A stretch of DNA of 64,000 nucleotides, taken from the NCBI RefSeq assembly GCF_965363235.1, contig NC_134841.1:58797078-58861077 (forward strand). The letters are read 5' to 3'. Position 1 is the stretch's first letter. Each line of letters starts with the position of its first letter. Positions 11,281-22,174 of the stretch are shown here, one piece after another. Source of the DNA: Mytilus galloprovincialis (Eukaryota > Mollusca > Bivalvia > Mytilida > Mytilidae). The notes below the pieces were generated by a model, which was given only the letters and a program-made list of their open reading frames with translations, was not told the origin of the DNA and ran no database searches. The position numbers were made by a program, and so were the translations under genes.

Positions 11281-12474
11281 TTGCCACAACAAAACGCACG
11301 TGTAGATGGGGATCCGCGATCCCAGGATGCACCAAATATAAACAATAATGAAAACACGCCCAGTAACGACAATCGTGTTTTGATTGGAATTGTATCAAAA
11401 TTATCATCGACTGTACAATCCCTACAACAGAATGTTTCCGGCTTAACAGGAAAGGTTAATTTATTACTTCAAGCCAGAAATGAAACTACCAGTATTAGTA
11501 GAATCGCAGAAACACCAAATGCATATGTCTCCGCTCCGGTGGATAGTGCATCCAACAGTCTGGGAATTCATGGTCAATCTTGGTCAATTTTCAATTTACA
11601 GTCCGCATACAATGCATTACAAAACACACGAACTGCACCGAACGCAGCCGCAGGAAGCGAGGAACAGCTTTTAAATATGGGAAATTCAGGCAACATGGTG
11701 AGAACAGCACACGGCTATTCTGCAGAAACTCTACCGTTTGTGGAAACAATTTCACCCCAGTTACGAAAGAATATTATATCAGGTATGGACATTAATCTAA
11801 CATCTTTACTGATACCATACTATTCTGGTTCAGGAACACACGAGTTAAGCTTGAGTGAAGACAAAAACAATAAATCTGACCCTAGGAGTTCAAGATCATT
11901 GTCTCTGGCCGAATTTATTCAGGCTTTTGGGATTTATAAGAACATAATGTGTACAACATTTCCTCATCGTAGGAGTGAGTTGGATCTTTATGAACGGGAT
12001 TTGGTTGATATGGCCACCAGGTATCCGGGTAAGGGATTTTACGAGTACCATAAACGGTTTTCTGCTGATGCGGCAGCTCATTTAAGGCATAACAATATTC
12101 CTGTTGACTGGTCTATCCGAAATAACACTTTATTTTGCAATATTTTTGCAAACATTAAACCTAACACATGTAGCATTTGCGGTAGCACTTTTCACTCAAG
12201 TAGTTATTGTAATCAGTCAAACAATAGCAATAGGAATACGACAGGGTCATACAGGTCAGATCAAGACATACACGGCAGGGAGCGTTCTTACCATGGAGGA
12301 AAGGAAATCTGTAATAATTTTAACGGGAAAACGGGTTGTTTTAGACCTCATTGTAGAAATTTACATATTTGTCTAAGTTGTAATGGAGAGCACCCTAAAA
12401 CAGTCTGTACGAGTTCAAAAAACGAGGCACTAGGACCCAACAAAATCGGGTCCAATATGCAGAGAAGAATGTAA
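11281..12474 (+). CDS. DIRS element: gag-like ORF with Cys/His knuckles
   Basis: A 397-residue product: a Gln/Asn-rich N-terminus, a central helical region, then C-terminal CSICGSTFHSSSYC and CNNFNGKTGCF...CRNLHIC..C (CCCH then CCHC spacing). This arrangement is usual in gag-like proteins of DIRS elements and is thought to bind nucleic acid. It is followed at once by the RT ORF. Part of a fossil element. Confidence 0.75.
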   Translation: MPQQNARVDGDPRSQDAPNINNNENTPSNDNRVLIGIVSKLSSTVQSLQQNVSGLTGKVNLLLQARNETTSISRIAETPNAYVSAPVDSASNSLGIHGQSWSIFNLQSAYNALQNTRTAPNAAAGSEEQLLNMGNSGNMVRTAHGYSAETLPFVETISPQLRKNIISGMDINLTSLLIPYYSGSGTHELSLSEDKNNKSDPRSSRSLSLAEFIQAFGIYKNIMCTTFPHRRSELDLYERDLVDMATRYPGKGFYEYHKRFSADAAAHLRHNNIPVDWSIRNNTLFCNIFANIKPNTCSICGSTFHSSSYCNQSNNSNRNTTGSYRSDQDIHGRERSYHGGKEICNNFNGKTGCFRPHCRNLHICLSCNGEHPKTVCTSSKNEALGPNKIGSNMQRRM

Positions 12475-12494
12475 ACCATCAAGTTTCACTAAGT

Positions 12495-13871
12495 TTGGGA
12501 GTAACAACACCCATTGTGATTAGTAATTTAGTTCATGAATTAGAAAATCATCCAAATAAGGAATTCAAGAATTACCTAGTTTTTGGGTTAAGTCAAGGTT
12601 TTTCCACCGGTATTACAACATTACCATCTAAGTCTATTGAGTGCAAAAACTTAAGATCAGCGTTATCTCAACCAACACACGTTTTAAAATTAATAGAGAC
12701 GGAGGTAGAAAAGGGCTATTTAGAAGGACCATTTGATTTCATTCCATTTACACATTACCGCATTAACCCTATCGGTGTGGCAGAAGGTAAATACAATAAA
12801 AAGAAGCGTTTGATCGTAGACTTGTCAGCGCCTCATGAGGATCCAAAAAATCCTAGTTTAAACGAACTTATCGAGAAAGATGAATTTTCTTTGCAATATG
12901 TTTCAATTGATGATGCTATCAGAACTATAAAAAGCCTAGGTTTTAAATCTTGGCTTTTAAAAACCGATATAGCCGACGCCTTCAAGGTTATGCCCCTGTC
13001 GCCAATGTTATGGCCGTTTCATGGAATCAAATGGGATGACAGATATTACTTTTTTAATAAATTGGTGTTTGGGTGCAGGTCTAGCCCAAAAATCTTTGAC
13101 ACTCTTTCACAAGCAATTTGTTGGATTGCTCAGAACAATTACAATATAGAGCACATTTTACACTTGTTAGATGATTTTCTAGTTATTGTACCAGAACAAG
13201 ACAATGCTCAACAAACTATGAATACTTTTTTAGATATTTTTAAGTCATTAGGTGTGCCACTTTCAATTAAGAAAACTGAAGGACCATGTCATAAGTTAGA
13301 ATATTTAGGGATATTTTTAGATACTATTAATATGGAGGCTTATCTCCCTTTAGAAAAGGTTTTACGAATTCAAGAAATTATAGAATATTTCAGTAAGCGC
13401 AATTCGTGCACAAAAAGAGAGTTATTAAGTTTACTAGGGCATTTAAATTTTGCGTGCAGAGTTATAGTGCCAGGTAGATCATTTGTTTCACACTTAATTA
13501 AACTGTCTACTACTGTTAAAAAGTTGCATCACCATGTGCACTTAAAAAGTTGTAAACCTGATCTTGTTATGTGGTCAAAATTTTTAAAAGATTGGAATGG
13601 TGTTTCCTTCTTTTTAAATGATAATATAACGAATGCTGCGGACATTCACTTGTTTACTGATGCTACACCTTCCTCATTTGGAGGTTTTTATCAAAATGAA
13701 TGGTTTCAAGGTGACTTTCCTTATGAACTATTGTCTTGTGAGCAAACATCTATGGCGTTTTTTGAATTGTATCCCATTGTAATGGCATGCGTACTGTGGA
13801 GAGATAGATGGAAAAGGAAACGTATATTATTCAATTGTGACAATTTAGCTACTGTTGATATTATAAACTAG
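12495..13871 (+). CDS. DIRS element: reverse transcriptase / RNase H region
   Basis: RT landmarks: LIVDLSAPH, LLKTDIADAFKVMPLSP, GIKWDDRYYFFNKLVFGCRS and the catalytic LLDDFLVI. An RNase H-like stretch follows (HLFTDATPSSFGG and a later FNCDN). The GIKW...YYF and GCRSSPKIF wording is typical of the DIRS clade and differs from Gypsy or Copia. The inserted tandem-unit element abuts the 3' end. Confidence 0.85.
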   Translation: MGVTTPIVISNLVHELENHPNKEFKNYLVFGLSQGFSTGITTLPSKSIECKNLRSALSQPTHVLKLIETEVEKGYLEGPFDFIPFTHYRINPIGVAEGKYNKKKRLIVDLSAPHEDPKNPSLNELIEKDEFSLQYVSIDDAIRTIKSLGFKSWLLKTDIADAFKVMPLSPMLWPFHGIKWDDRYYFFNKLVFGCRSSPKIFDTLSQAICWIAQNNYNIEHILHLLDDFLVIVPEQDNAQQTMNTFLDIFKSLGVPLSIKKTEGPCHKLEYLGIFLDTINMEAYLPLEKVLRIQEIIEYFSKRNSCTKRELLSLLGHLNFACRVIVPGRSFVSHLIKLSTTVKKLHHHVHLKSCKPDLVMWSKFLKDWNGVSFFLNDNITNAADIHLFTDATPSSFGGFYQNEWFQGDFPYELLSCEQTSMAFFELYPIVMACVLWRDRWKRKRILFNCDNLATVDIIN

Positions 13872-16171
13872 AGGCTCTAAAGAGCCTGTGTCGCTCACCT
13901 TGGTCTATGTGCATATTAAACAAAGGACACAAATGGATTCATGACAAAATTGTATTTTGGTGATGGTGATGTGTTTGAAGTTCTTACTTTCTGAACGATT
14001 TTGCTTCTTACAATATTATCTATAATGAACTTTGCCCATTAGTAACAGAGAACTATATTTGGTAAAAATTTACATAAATTTACCAAATTAATGAAAATTG
14101 TTAAAAATTGACTATAAAGGGCAATAACTCCTTAAGGGGTCAATTGACCATTGAGGTCATGTTGACTTATTTGTAGATCTTACTTTGCTGAACATTATTG
14201 CTGTTTACAGTTTATCGCTATCTATAATAGTATTCAAGATAACCAAAAACGGCAAAATTTCTTTAAAAATTACCATTTGGAGGGCAGCAACCCAACAACC
14301 AGTTGTCCAATTCATCTGAAAAATTCAGGGCAGATAGATATTGACTTGATTAACAAATTAACTTCATGTCAGATTTGCTCTAAATGCTTTGGTTTCATAG
14401 TTATAAGCCAAAAACTGCATTTTTCCCCATGTTCTATTTTTAGCTGTGGCGGCCATCTTAGTTGGTTGACCAAGTCATGCCACACATTTTTTAAACTAGA
14501 TACCCCAAAGATGATTGTGGCCAAGTTTGGATTAGTTTGGCCCAGTAGTTTCAGAGAAGAAGATTTTTGTAAAAGATTACTTTAATTTACGAAAAATGGT
14601 TAAAAATTTACTATAAAGGGCAATAACTCCTAAACGGGTCAACTGACCATTTTCGTCATGTTGACCTTTTTGTAGATCTTACTTTGCTGAACATTATTGA
14701 TGTTTACAGTTTATCTCTATCTATAATAATATTCAAGATAATAACCAAAAACAGCAAAATTTCCTCAAAATTACCAATTCAGGGGCAGCAACCCAACAAC
14801 GGGTTGACTGATTCAACTGAAAATTTCAGGGCAGATAGATATTGACTTGATTAACAATTTAACTTCTTGTCAGATTTGCTCCAAATGCTTTGGTTTCATA
14901 GTTATAAGCCAAAAACTGCATTTTACCCCTATGTTCTATTTTTAGCCGTGGCGGCCATCTTAGTTGGTTGACCAGGTCACGCCACACATTTTTTAAACTA
15001 GATACCCCAAAGATGATTGTGGCCAAGTTTGGATTAATTTGGCCCAGTAGTTTCAGAGGAGAAGATTTTTGTAAAAGATTACTTTAATTTACAAAAAATG
15101 GTTAAAAATTGACTATAAAGGGCAATAACTCCTACACGGGTCAACTGACCATTTTGGTCATGTTGACTTATTTGTAGATCTTACTGTGCTGAACAATATT
15201 GCTGTTTACAGTTTATCTCTATCTATAATAATATTCAAGATAATAACCAAAAACAGCAAAATTTCCTCAAAATTACCAATTCAGGGGCAGCAACCCAACA
15301 ACCGATTGACCGATTCATCTGAAATTTCAGGGCAGATAGATCTTGACCTAATAAACATTTTTATCCCATGTCAGATTTCCTCAAAATGCTTTGGTTTTTG
15401 AGTTATAAGCCAAAAACTGCATTTTACCCCTATGTTCTATTTTTAGCCGTGGCGGCCATCTTAGTTGGTTGACCAGGTCACGCCACACATTTTTTAAACT
15501 AGATACCCCAAAGATGATTGTGGCTAAGTTTGGATTAATTTGGCCCAGTAGTTTCAGAGGAGAAGATTTTTGTAAAAGATTACTTTAATTTACGAAAAAT
15601 GGTTAAAAATTGACTATAAAGGGCAATAACTCCTAAACGGGTCAACTGACCATTTTGGTCATGTTGACTTATTTGTAGATCTTACTTTGCTGAACATTAT
15701 TGTTGTTTACAGTTTATCTCTATCTATAATAATATTCAAGATAATAACCAAAAACAGCAATATTTCCTCAAAATTACCAATTCAGGGGCAGTAACCCAAA
15801 AACCGATTGACCGATTCATCTGAAAATTTCAGGGCAGATAGATCTTGACCTGATAAACATTTTTACCCCTGTCAGATTTGCTCTAAATGCTTTGGTTTTT
15901 GAGTTATAAGCCAAAAACTGCATTTTACCCCTATGTTCTATTTTTAGCCGTGGCGGCCATCTTGGTTGGTTGACCGGGTCACGCCACACATTTTTTAAAC
16001 TAGATACCCCAATGATGATTGTGGCCAAGTTTGGTTTGATTTGGCCCAGTAGTTTCAGAGGAGAAGATTTTTGTAAAAGCTAACGCCGGACGACGACGGA
16101 CGACGGACGCCGGACGCCGGACGCAAAGTGATGAGAAAAGCTCACTTGGCCCTTTGGGCCAGGTGAGCTAA
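13868..16171. mobile_element. Interspersed element built of ~500 bp tandem units, inserted in the DIRS element
   Basis: Four direct units begin with GGGCAATAACTCC at 14119, 14618, 15120 and 15621 (period about 500 bp, last unit shorter). The left end carries GGCTCTAAAGAGCC and CGCTCACCTTGG. The right end has a GGACGACGGACG-rich stretch, then GGCCCTTTGGGCC and CAGGTGAGCTA. Each end thus has a short palindrome, with an inverted CTCACCT/AGGTGAG. No transposase or long ORF is present. Termini plus a central tandem array recall non-autonomous bivalve elements (pearl-like or Helentron-like), but the family is not proven. Confidence 0.75.
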
Positions 16172-16173
16172 AA

Positions 16174-17371
16174 AGGGTAGATCTAAGATTCAAAGCTTGA
16201 TGAAGTTAATGAGAAAGCTCACTTATCATTCAGCAATTAATAATTTTGTGGTGCATGCCAAACACATTCCTGGTATAAAAAATTGTATAGCTGATTCTCT
16301 TTCTCGTTACCAGATGATGAAGTTCAGAGCCTTGGCACCACATGCAAACGCGATACCAACTCCTTGTCTGCATCCCTCAGAGCTGATGATGGTTTGAATT
16401 TAAAGATAGACGAATTATGGGATGCGTCTTTGAGCGGAAGCACTAGATTGACATATAAATCCGCTTTTAAATGTTTCAGAACTTTCCTGGTCATGAATGG
16501 TCAACCGTGCTCCGAAGTTAATCTTCCTTATGTAAAAGAAGATCTTCTAGTCTATTTCGTAACTTATTGTCAAAAAGCACTTAATCTGAAACACCAGACT
16601 ATTAAACTCTATCTTGCCGGAGTACGTCATTATTATATAAGATTTTTAGGATATGATCCTATGGCGAATGCTATCAGATTACCAGTTATTCTTCGGGGTA
16701 TTAAAAAATCTCAGAACAATGTCGTTCAAGAAAGATTGCCAATTACATCATCAATTTTGAATAAGCTTTGTGCATTATTATCGAAAGGAATATTTTCACC
16801 AGTGCTAGACCTCATGTTTCAGTGTGCTTTTAAAATGGCTTTTTTCGGTTTTCTTAGGTGTGGAGAATTTACCTGTCGGTCTTATAATGATAATTCATGT
16901 ACAGTACTTTTGCAAGATATCACTGTGGATCCGACGAAACAGTTTTTCATTTTTCGCCTGTGATCATCTAAGCGTGATCCCTTTCGTCAAGGGGTAAATA
17001 TTACTATTTATGAAAATGACACATTTAAACCAGTGGATACAATGAATAAGTATCTGTCTATAAGATATAACAATGGCGCTTTACCAAAATCTCCACTTTT
17101 TGTCGAGGATGAATTTCAATCATCGCCGTTAAGCAGGGAAACATTTATTTCTTCATTGAGACAACTATTGGACACACTTGGCTATAATACTGTTAAGTTT
17201 TGTGGTCACTCCTTTCGTATAGGAGCAGCTACATCCGCAGCAGCATGTGGTGTCGAGGATGATATAATTCAAACATTAGGCAGGTGGTCATCAGACTGTT
17301 ACATACGATACATACGAACTGATGCCAAAGTATTGAAAAGAGCTCAGCACGATATGTGTTTTCATAACTAG
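16174..17371 (+). CDS. DIRS element: tyrosine recombinase region
   Basis: Before it lies a short RNase H-end-like stretch (HAKHIPGIKNCIADSLSRYQ). The recombinase then runs to 17371, with an N-terminal core-binding part (SGSTRLTYKSAFKCFRTFL) and the catalytic block HSFRIGAATSAAACG with LGRWSSDCYIRYIR. This supplies the second Arg of the catalytic set, the His/Trp position and the nucleophile Tyr. Such enzymes integrate DIRS cDNA without a DDE integrase. Reported as one fossil region. Confidence 0.8.
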
Positions 17372-17780
17372 TTCATTTGTTGTAGTTTAAAGCTTTAGAG
17401 AGATTATTATTGTTTCTTTTTTTTGTAGTTTTACACACATGTAATTTTTGTTTTGGTTTTTTTTGTAACATTATGTGATATTTGAGTGGTAAAAAAAAAA
17501 AAACAACATGAAGACCATTTTAATTCCATATTTTAATAAATTTAGGTTAGATTACATAACTAAATAAATAAAAATATATATATATTAAATCGCAATAAAT
17601 GATGTATCTATCTTGGGGGCTTTCACTCATTTAATGGTATTAAATTCGCTTATTTGGCCATGTTAATTTCGGGGAAATTATTTTTTTACCCCCAAGTCAA
17701 TTATACATCAGTATAGTATATATTCTTAATTATCAGTTCCAATTATTATTGTATAAGTAAGCATGGGATTATTTTGCATA

Positions 17781-17956
17781 TCGTGCTGCTGGTATCCACC
17801 GCAGCCGATACCCCGCTGCTGGTATCCACCGCAGCCGAAACCCCGCTGCTGGTATCCACCGCAGCCGAAACCCCGCTGCTGGTATCCACCGCAGCCGAAA
17901 AACCCGCTGCTGGTATCCACCGCAGCCGAAACAATGTTGCAGGTATCCACCGCATC
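17781..17956. repeat. 30-bp minisatellite, six units
   Basis: Six copies of a 30-bp unit with core GCTGCTGGTATCCACCGCAG, one copy one base longer. It is GC-rich against an AT-rich background. The unit length is divisible by three and lacks stops, so several frames stay open on both strands. This explains the apparent ORFs here. Confidence 0.95.
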
Positions 17957-17959
17957 CTA

Positions 17960-18750
17960 TAGTTAATAGTTTATTTTTAGAATAATGTTTCAAATTATTG
18001 TTTAGATTAGGTAGATTTTTTATAAAGTGAGTAGCCCCCGAGAAAGCCAAAACATAGATACATTTATTGATTATATTGTTACATTTTTTATATGTTGTCA
18101 TGTAGTTTTAGCAATTATATAATGGAAGAAGTATAGCTTGTTTTTTATTAGTCTAGATAATAAATATATATACCACTATGCTATATTATGATGTTTGTTG
18201 TTTTGTCGTCTTTAGATATCATGAGAGGTTAAGAAGGGATCGGAATAATTATACGATAGCTTTTACTGATTGTCATTTAGAGACATGTGTGCTTATATAC
18301 AGTCATATAGATTTAACATTTGGGTTGTCGTAATTTGTCTTTGCATTTGGTTAGTCGTTTTTCAAGTCACTGATACTAGAAAAGTATGATTGTATAAAAT
18401 ACAAATATATTTCAGCATTACGACAGGTTGCTGTCTGAATGATACATCTATAACACATCTACTATCTGATCAGAATCATGATCTATATAACTAATGAAAA
18501 GATACAGTGTAAATACATATGATCATCACTATTTTGAAAAAATTGAAAATAATAAAGTTATTGTAAACTAAAGCATATACTAACGGAAAACTAGTGTTAA
18601 AAGCCAAAAAGATACATAAATCTGAGTCTTAGAAATTAATTTTATTGGCATCTTTGTTCTTCTCATACATGTATGACATTGTGCTTGTTTGTGAATAGAC
18701 AGAAATAAGTCTTACAACAGGACTTAAACGTTACATAACAAAAATCCGTG
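17960..18750. other. No gene recognised
   Basis: AT-rich. May include the 3' non-coding part of the DIRS element, but no terminal repeat was resolved. Confidence 0.3.
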
Positions 18751-18754
18751 TTCT

Positions 18755-19012
18755 TATCTCTAAGTACAATGACCCCTTACACTCCATTACTTACATCGAA
18801 ATACTAAGGATTTTTCTTGTCCAAGGCATAAATTACCGTAGCCGTATTTGGCACAACTTTTTGAAATTTTGGATCCACAATGCTCTTCTTCAACTTTATA
18901 CTTGTTTGACTTTCTAACTATTTTGATCTGAATTTCACTGATGAGTCTTATGTAGACAACACACGCGTCTGACGTATCAAATTATAAACCTGGTATCTTT
19001 GATTATAACTAT
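18755..19012 (+). repeat. Hammerhead-core repeat, degenerate copy
   Basis: Shares the body of the family (AATACTAAGG, TAGCCGTATTTGGC, CTTCAACTTTATAC) and ends in the hammerhead-like segment at 18938-18976. CTGATGAGTC and TAGAC are present, but the GAAAC core box is altered. It is followed by the family tail CCTGGTATCTTTG. Confidence 0.7.
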
Positions 19013-19246
19013 TAAGCTTTTTAAAATTGAAGATACGTGACCAAGACGGCAATATTTACACAGATTCTGTGTTTGTCATAAGTGAAACTTTTTCTCTGTC
19101 TCTCTCCAAATATATTTAGATGTCCATTAAAAAAAACCTCCATGATTCGATACTAATAAATGAAACTCAAAAATACAGATACTGGGAAGATATAGAACCT
19201 CGTTTTTGGAAGAAATTTAAGAATTAGTTTTTTTTTCTTTCATTCC

Positions 19247-19290
19247 ATCAAGGATTTGTATAGTAAGATCTTACTATACAAATCCTTGAT
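19247..19290. repeat. Perfect 44-bp palindrome
   Basis: 22-bp arms meet without a loop at AGATCT, and every base pairs. The outermost bases read ATCAAGGATTTG and CAAATCCTTGAT. Confidence 0.95.
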
Positions 19291-19391
19291 TCCATATACA
19301 ACGACGGGGCCTGATCATACCTTCTACAACGTACAAGTTTGAAATAAGAGGTTGGTGTAATTTAATTAGTAATATTTGATGCAGGCTATAC

Positions 19392-19504
19392 TTTATTGTA
19401 GTTTTAACATGGGTGGGCATTACATTCGTGATTTATTTGCCCGAGCGATAGTGAGGGCTAAATAACACGAATATAATGCCTACCCATGTTAAAATTACAA
19501 TAAA
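19392..19504. mobile_element. Foldback hairpin, ~50-bp arms
   Basis: The left arm (TTTATTGTAGTTTTAACATG, GGGCATTACATTCGTG) pairs with the right arm over about 50 bp with few mismatches. The loop lies around the GAGCGATAGTGAGG segment. Confidence 0.8.
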
Positions 19505-19509
19505 AAATA

Positions 19510-21080
19510 ACTTGTGTATAAGAGTAGAAGGTTTGTGTAGGCTCTTCCATGAAACTCCCTTTTTTGTTTGTAAACAAGCAAATGACTGGCATTGTGATTT
19601 TTCAGAGGAAGGAGTTTGAACAGCTAGCATGAACGGATGTCGCATCTAGGTCAAATATGTCAATCTCCAATTGCAACACATTACAGTCATATAAATTAAT
19701 TATTAACAACATGTGCATCATATAAGAGTTTGGAAGAGTTTTAAGTTAATAAAATATATCAAATGTATGCCAATTTGATAAAATTCATTATTATGCAGTA
19801 GTCAATAAATACGCATGTGCAAACAAATTTTATTGGATTTAGAGCATGGGTTTATTCACACAGCAAAGGAAGCACGTCATAGTAGAATTTCTGTTGCATA
19901 TGGAGCAGGAATTGCTGCCTTCCGGAGTACCTGAGTTCACCCAGATATTTGTTTAGGTTCATGTTGTTCAATCTTTAGATTTTTGTTTCGTGTTTTGTTA
20001 ATGTTGTTTGTCTTTTCGTCGATTTTTAATTTTTTGTTTGTTATGGTGTTGACTTTTTTTTATTGGACATGAATTTTAATTGTTTGGTATCTTCTCTATC
20101 TGGCAAACAAGAAATTTTTAGATGAAGAACATTTATTTCGGAAATACTAAATTTATTCAAAATTGACAATCTTGATTGTTCTAATTTTAAAAGGTTTCCT
20201 TAAACAGAAAAAAGGTTATTTTTACCCGGCATTAGTACTGCAATGGAATAATTACATGAAAATACGGATATGGTTTTATTGAAGTTGTTGTTATTAAATA
20301 TTGAAAATGATCAAGAATCAGAGGACATATCTCCCTTATGCAAGGCTTTGATTCAATGTCCGGTTTTGACTATAGTTGTTTTTTGTTTTTTTGATAAGCT
20401 TGTCCAATGTATGAATACATTTTTTTTCAAATAGTTTGGCGACGAGCATCCTTGACGAGATATTTAATGCATCTCGTGCAGTAATAGTAGAACTAAACTA
20501 AAAATCGTCCTTTTGGGTAAACCTCCTTTGGGAAGCTTAAACGCCATAATATGAAAGCAAAAGATGTATAAACACTTGTATATGTTAAAAGGGGACTAAA
20601 GGGGACCTAAACGGAATATTTTAAAACGCATGCAAGGGTTCAAATCTTATTTTGTTAACTAATTATAATATAGATATGAAAACATATGGTCTAACATCCC
20701 TTTTCCTACCTTTTATGACAATGTCATGTCTTTATTAGACTGTAAACAGTGTACTGATTGATACTTTAGTCTAGGAAAAAAATATTCATTTATTTGTTGG
20801 TATGTACCTGTCCAAAACTCTGGAGCCGTTAATTCAGTGGTTGTTGTTGGTTGCTGTCTGTAATGTTTATTTTTCGTTTATTGTTTTGTTTTTTTCTTCA
20901 TTAATCAGACCTTTGATTTTTCTTTTAAATTGTTCAATATTTTTGACATGTTGGAGTCTCTATAACTGATTTCATTGTGTATGTATGAATGTTACTATGT
21001 CCATTAATGCTCTTCAACTTTGTAGAAAAGGTAGAGGGTTGCTGCTCACAAGGAAGCTATTAAACCAAGAGTTCCAAATG
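19510..21080. repeat. Repeat-rich stretch with a family C fragment (about 19835-20097)
   Basis: 19835-20097 is a diverged copy of family C (see 21080-21480): GTTGCATATGGAGCAGGA, CTTCCGGAGTACCTGAG, then the TTGTTTGTCTTTT run. Near 20820-20960 is a piece resembling family A's upstream part (TTCAGTGGTTGTTGTTGG). No gene is seen. Confidence 0.55.
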
Positions 21081-21480
21081 GTGAAGTTGAAATCATTCCT
21101 TCGTAAATTTTACGGACGCTATCACGAGTTGGTTGACCGTTATGGAATAACCGATTCACAGATGATATCAGATATGTTCCTTACGTCGTAATTACAATCC
21201 CCTTCCCTTTTAATGAATGTGACCTACCGAATCATATTACTATTGACGGTATTTGTTAATTTGTTATAACATGAGTAACACGACGGGTGCCACATGTGGA
21301 GAAGATTTGCTTACCCTTCCGGAGCAGCTGAGATCACCCCAGTTTTTGGTTGGGTTCGTGTTGCTTATTCTTTAGTTTTTATGTGTACTATTGTTTGTCT
21401 GTTTGTCTTTTTCATTTTTAGTCATAGCGTTGACAGTTTATTTTCGATTTATGAGTTTGACTGTCCCTCTGGTATCTTTC
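21080..21480 (+). repeat. Interspersed repeat family C
   Basis: Matches 34093-34480 almost throughout: TTTTACGGACGC, CACGAGTTGGTTGACCG, TATGGAATAACCG, AACACGACGGGTGCC, CTTCCGGAGCA and GAGTTTGACTGTCCC. It runs directly into a hammerhead-core segment at 21530. Confidence 0.85.
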
Positions 21481-21529
21481 CACCCTCTTTTGTACTTGTT
21501 TGGCTTTAACTATTTTAATCTGAGCGTCA

Positions 21530-21568
21530 CTGATGAGTCTGATGTAGACGAAACGCGCGTCTGGCGTA
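21530..21568 (+). ncRNA. Hammerhead-ribozyme-like core, intact
   Basis: CTGATGA (21530-21536), then GTC / 7-nt loop / GAC as stem II, then GAAA (21550-21553), then CGC / GCGTCTG loop / GCG as stem III, then TA, with A21568 at the predicted cleavage position. All invariant core bases of a type I hammerhead are present. Stem I pairing with the flanks is weak, so activity is uncertain. Embedded in a dispersed repeat. Confidence 0.6.
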
Positions 21569-22091
21569 TTGAATTATAAGCTTGATACCTTTCATTGTTG
21601 AATGTCGTAATATAGAAACATATAGCTGCTTATCAATCACGTCAGAAACTTGACAGTGATGAATTAGAATGTGCGAGTATTTTACGAATTTGTCTAAGTT
21701 TTCTTTACTTTGAATAACGAGAGGTGTATGCTTAGCACGATAAAACGTACAATATCTGGTTGAACAATAAATAACAAAAAAGTGAGTTTCAAATTTATTA
21801 CGTTGTAGGGTTTGTAGTGAATGTAGTTAAAACTGGTTGGACAGGTGTAGTCAAATAGAATGATGTTATATTTCTTAATGATCAAATGACTTTGGAGAAC
21901 AACATTAATTTTACAACCGTATTTTGATATAAACGCATATTCTTGACCTTATCCTGAGGAATCAAGAAATTGCCGTCAAAAATAGAATGTGAAAAGTGCA
22001 ATCTGTCTCTATGCATTAAAAGGTTACACAATACATTAACTTATAATTGTATCATGTGACGTAATTAAGTTTGTTTATGGTTCTTTATCCC

Positions 22092-22174
22092 TATATATAT
22101 CCTGCAATCTGTGATATAAACAATAAACATTTTAATTCTTATGATACTGGAAAGGTACGGTCATTGAAAAAGGT
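22092..22174 (+). promoter_or_regulatory. Core promoter and first non-coding exon of the secreted-protein gene
   Basis: A TATA box (TATATATAT, about 22092-22100) is followed by CCTGCAATCTGTGATATAA, a block conserved before the paralogue at 49663. A conserved donor (AAAAG, GT at 22173) ends a predicted 5'UTR exon. A TGACGTAA (CRE/bZIP-like) motif lies about 35 bp upstream of the TATA box. The start site itself is inferred. Confidence 0.6.

Larger units (their letters stand above)
10985..17400 (+). mobile_element. DIRS-type tyrosine-recombinase retroelement, broken, split by another insertion
   Basis: Family call: DIRS order, from a DIRS-style reverse transcriptase and a tyrosine recombinase in place of a DDE integrase. 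Parts in order are a short SAP-like ORF, a gag-like ORF, RT plus RNase H, and the recombinase. A 2.3 kb tandem-unit element is inserted in the RT/RNase H end. Apart from that insertion, a few breaks at most are apparent. The terminal repeats expected of DIRS elements were not resolved, so both outer limits are approximate. It looks old enough to have been interrupted, but its coding parts remain easy to read. Confidence 0.85.

Noticed and set aside
14277-16028. Short open frames within the tandem-unit element
   Set aside because: They recur with the units, differ in length between them and show no protein signature.
17781-17956. CRISPR-like array
   Set aside because: Units are contiguous with no unique spacers, and the genome is eukaryotic.
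17726-18101. Several overlapping open frames on both strands
   Set aside because: They come from the 30-bp minisatellite, whose unit is a multiple of three without stops.
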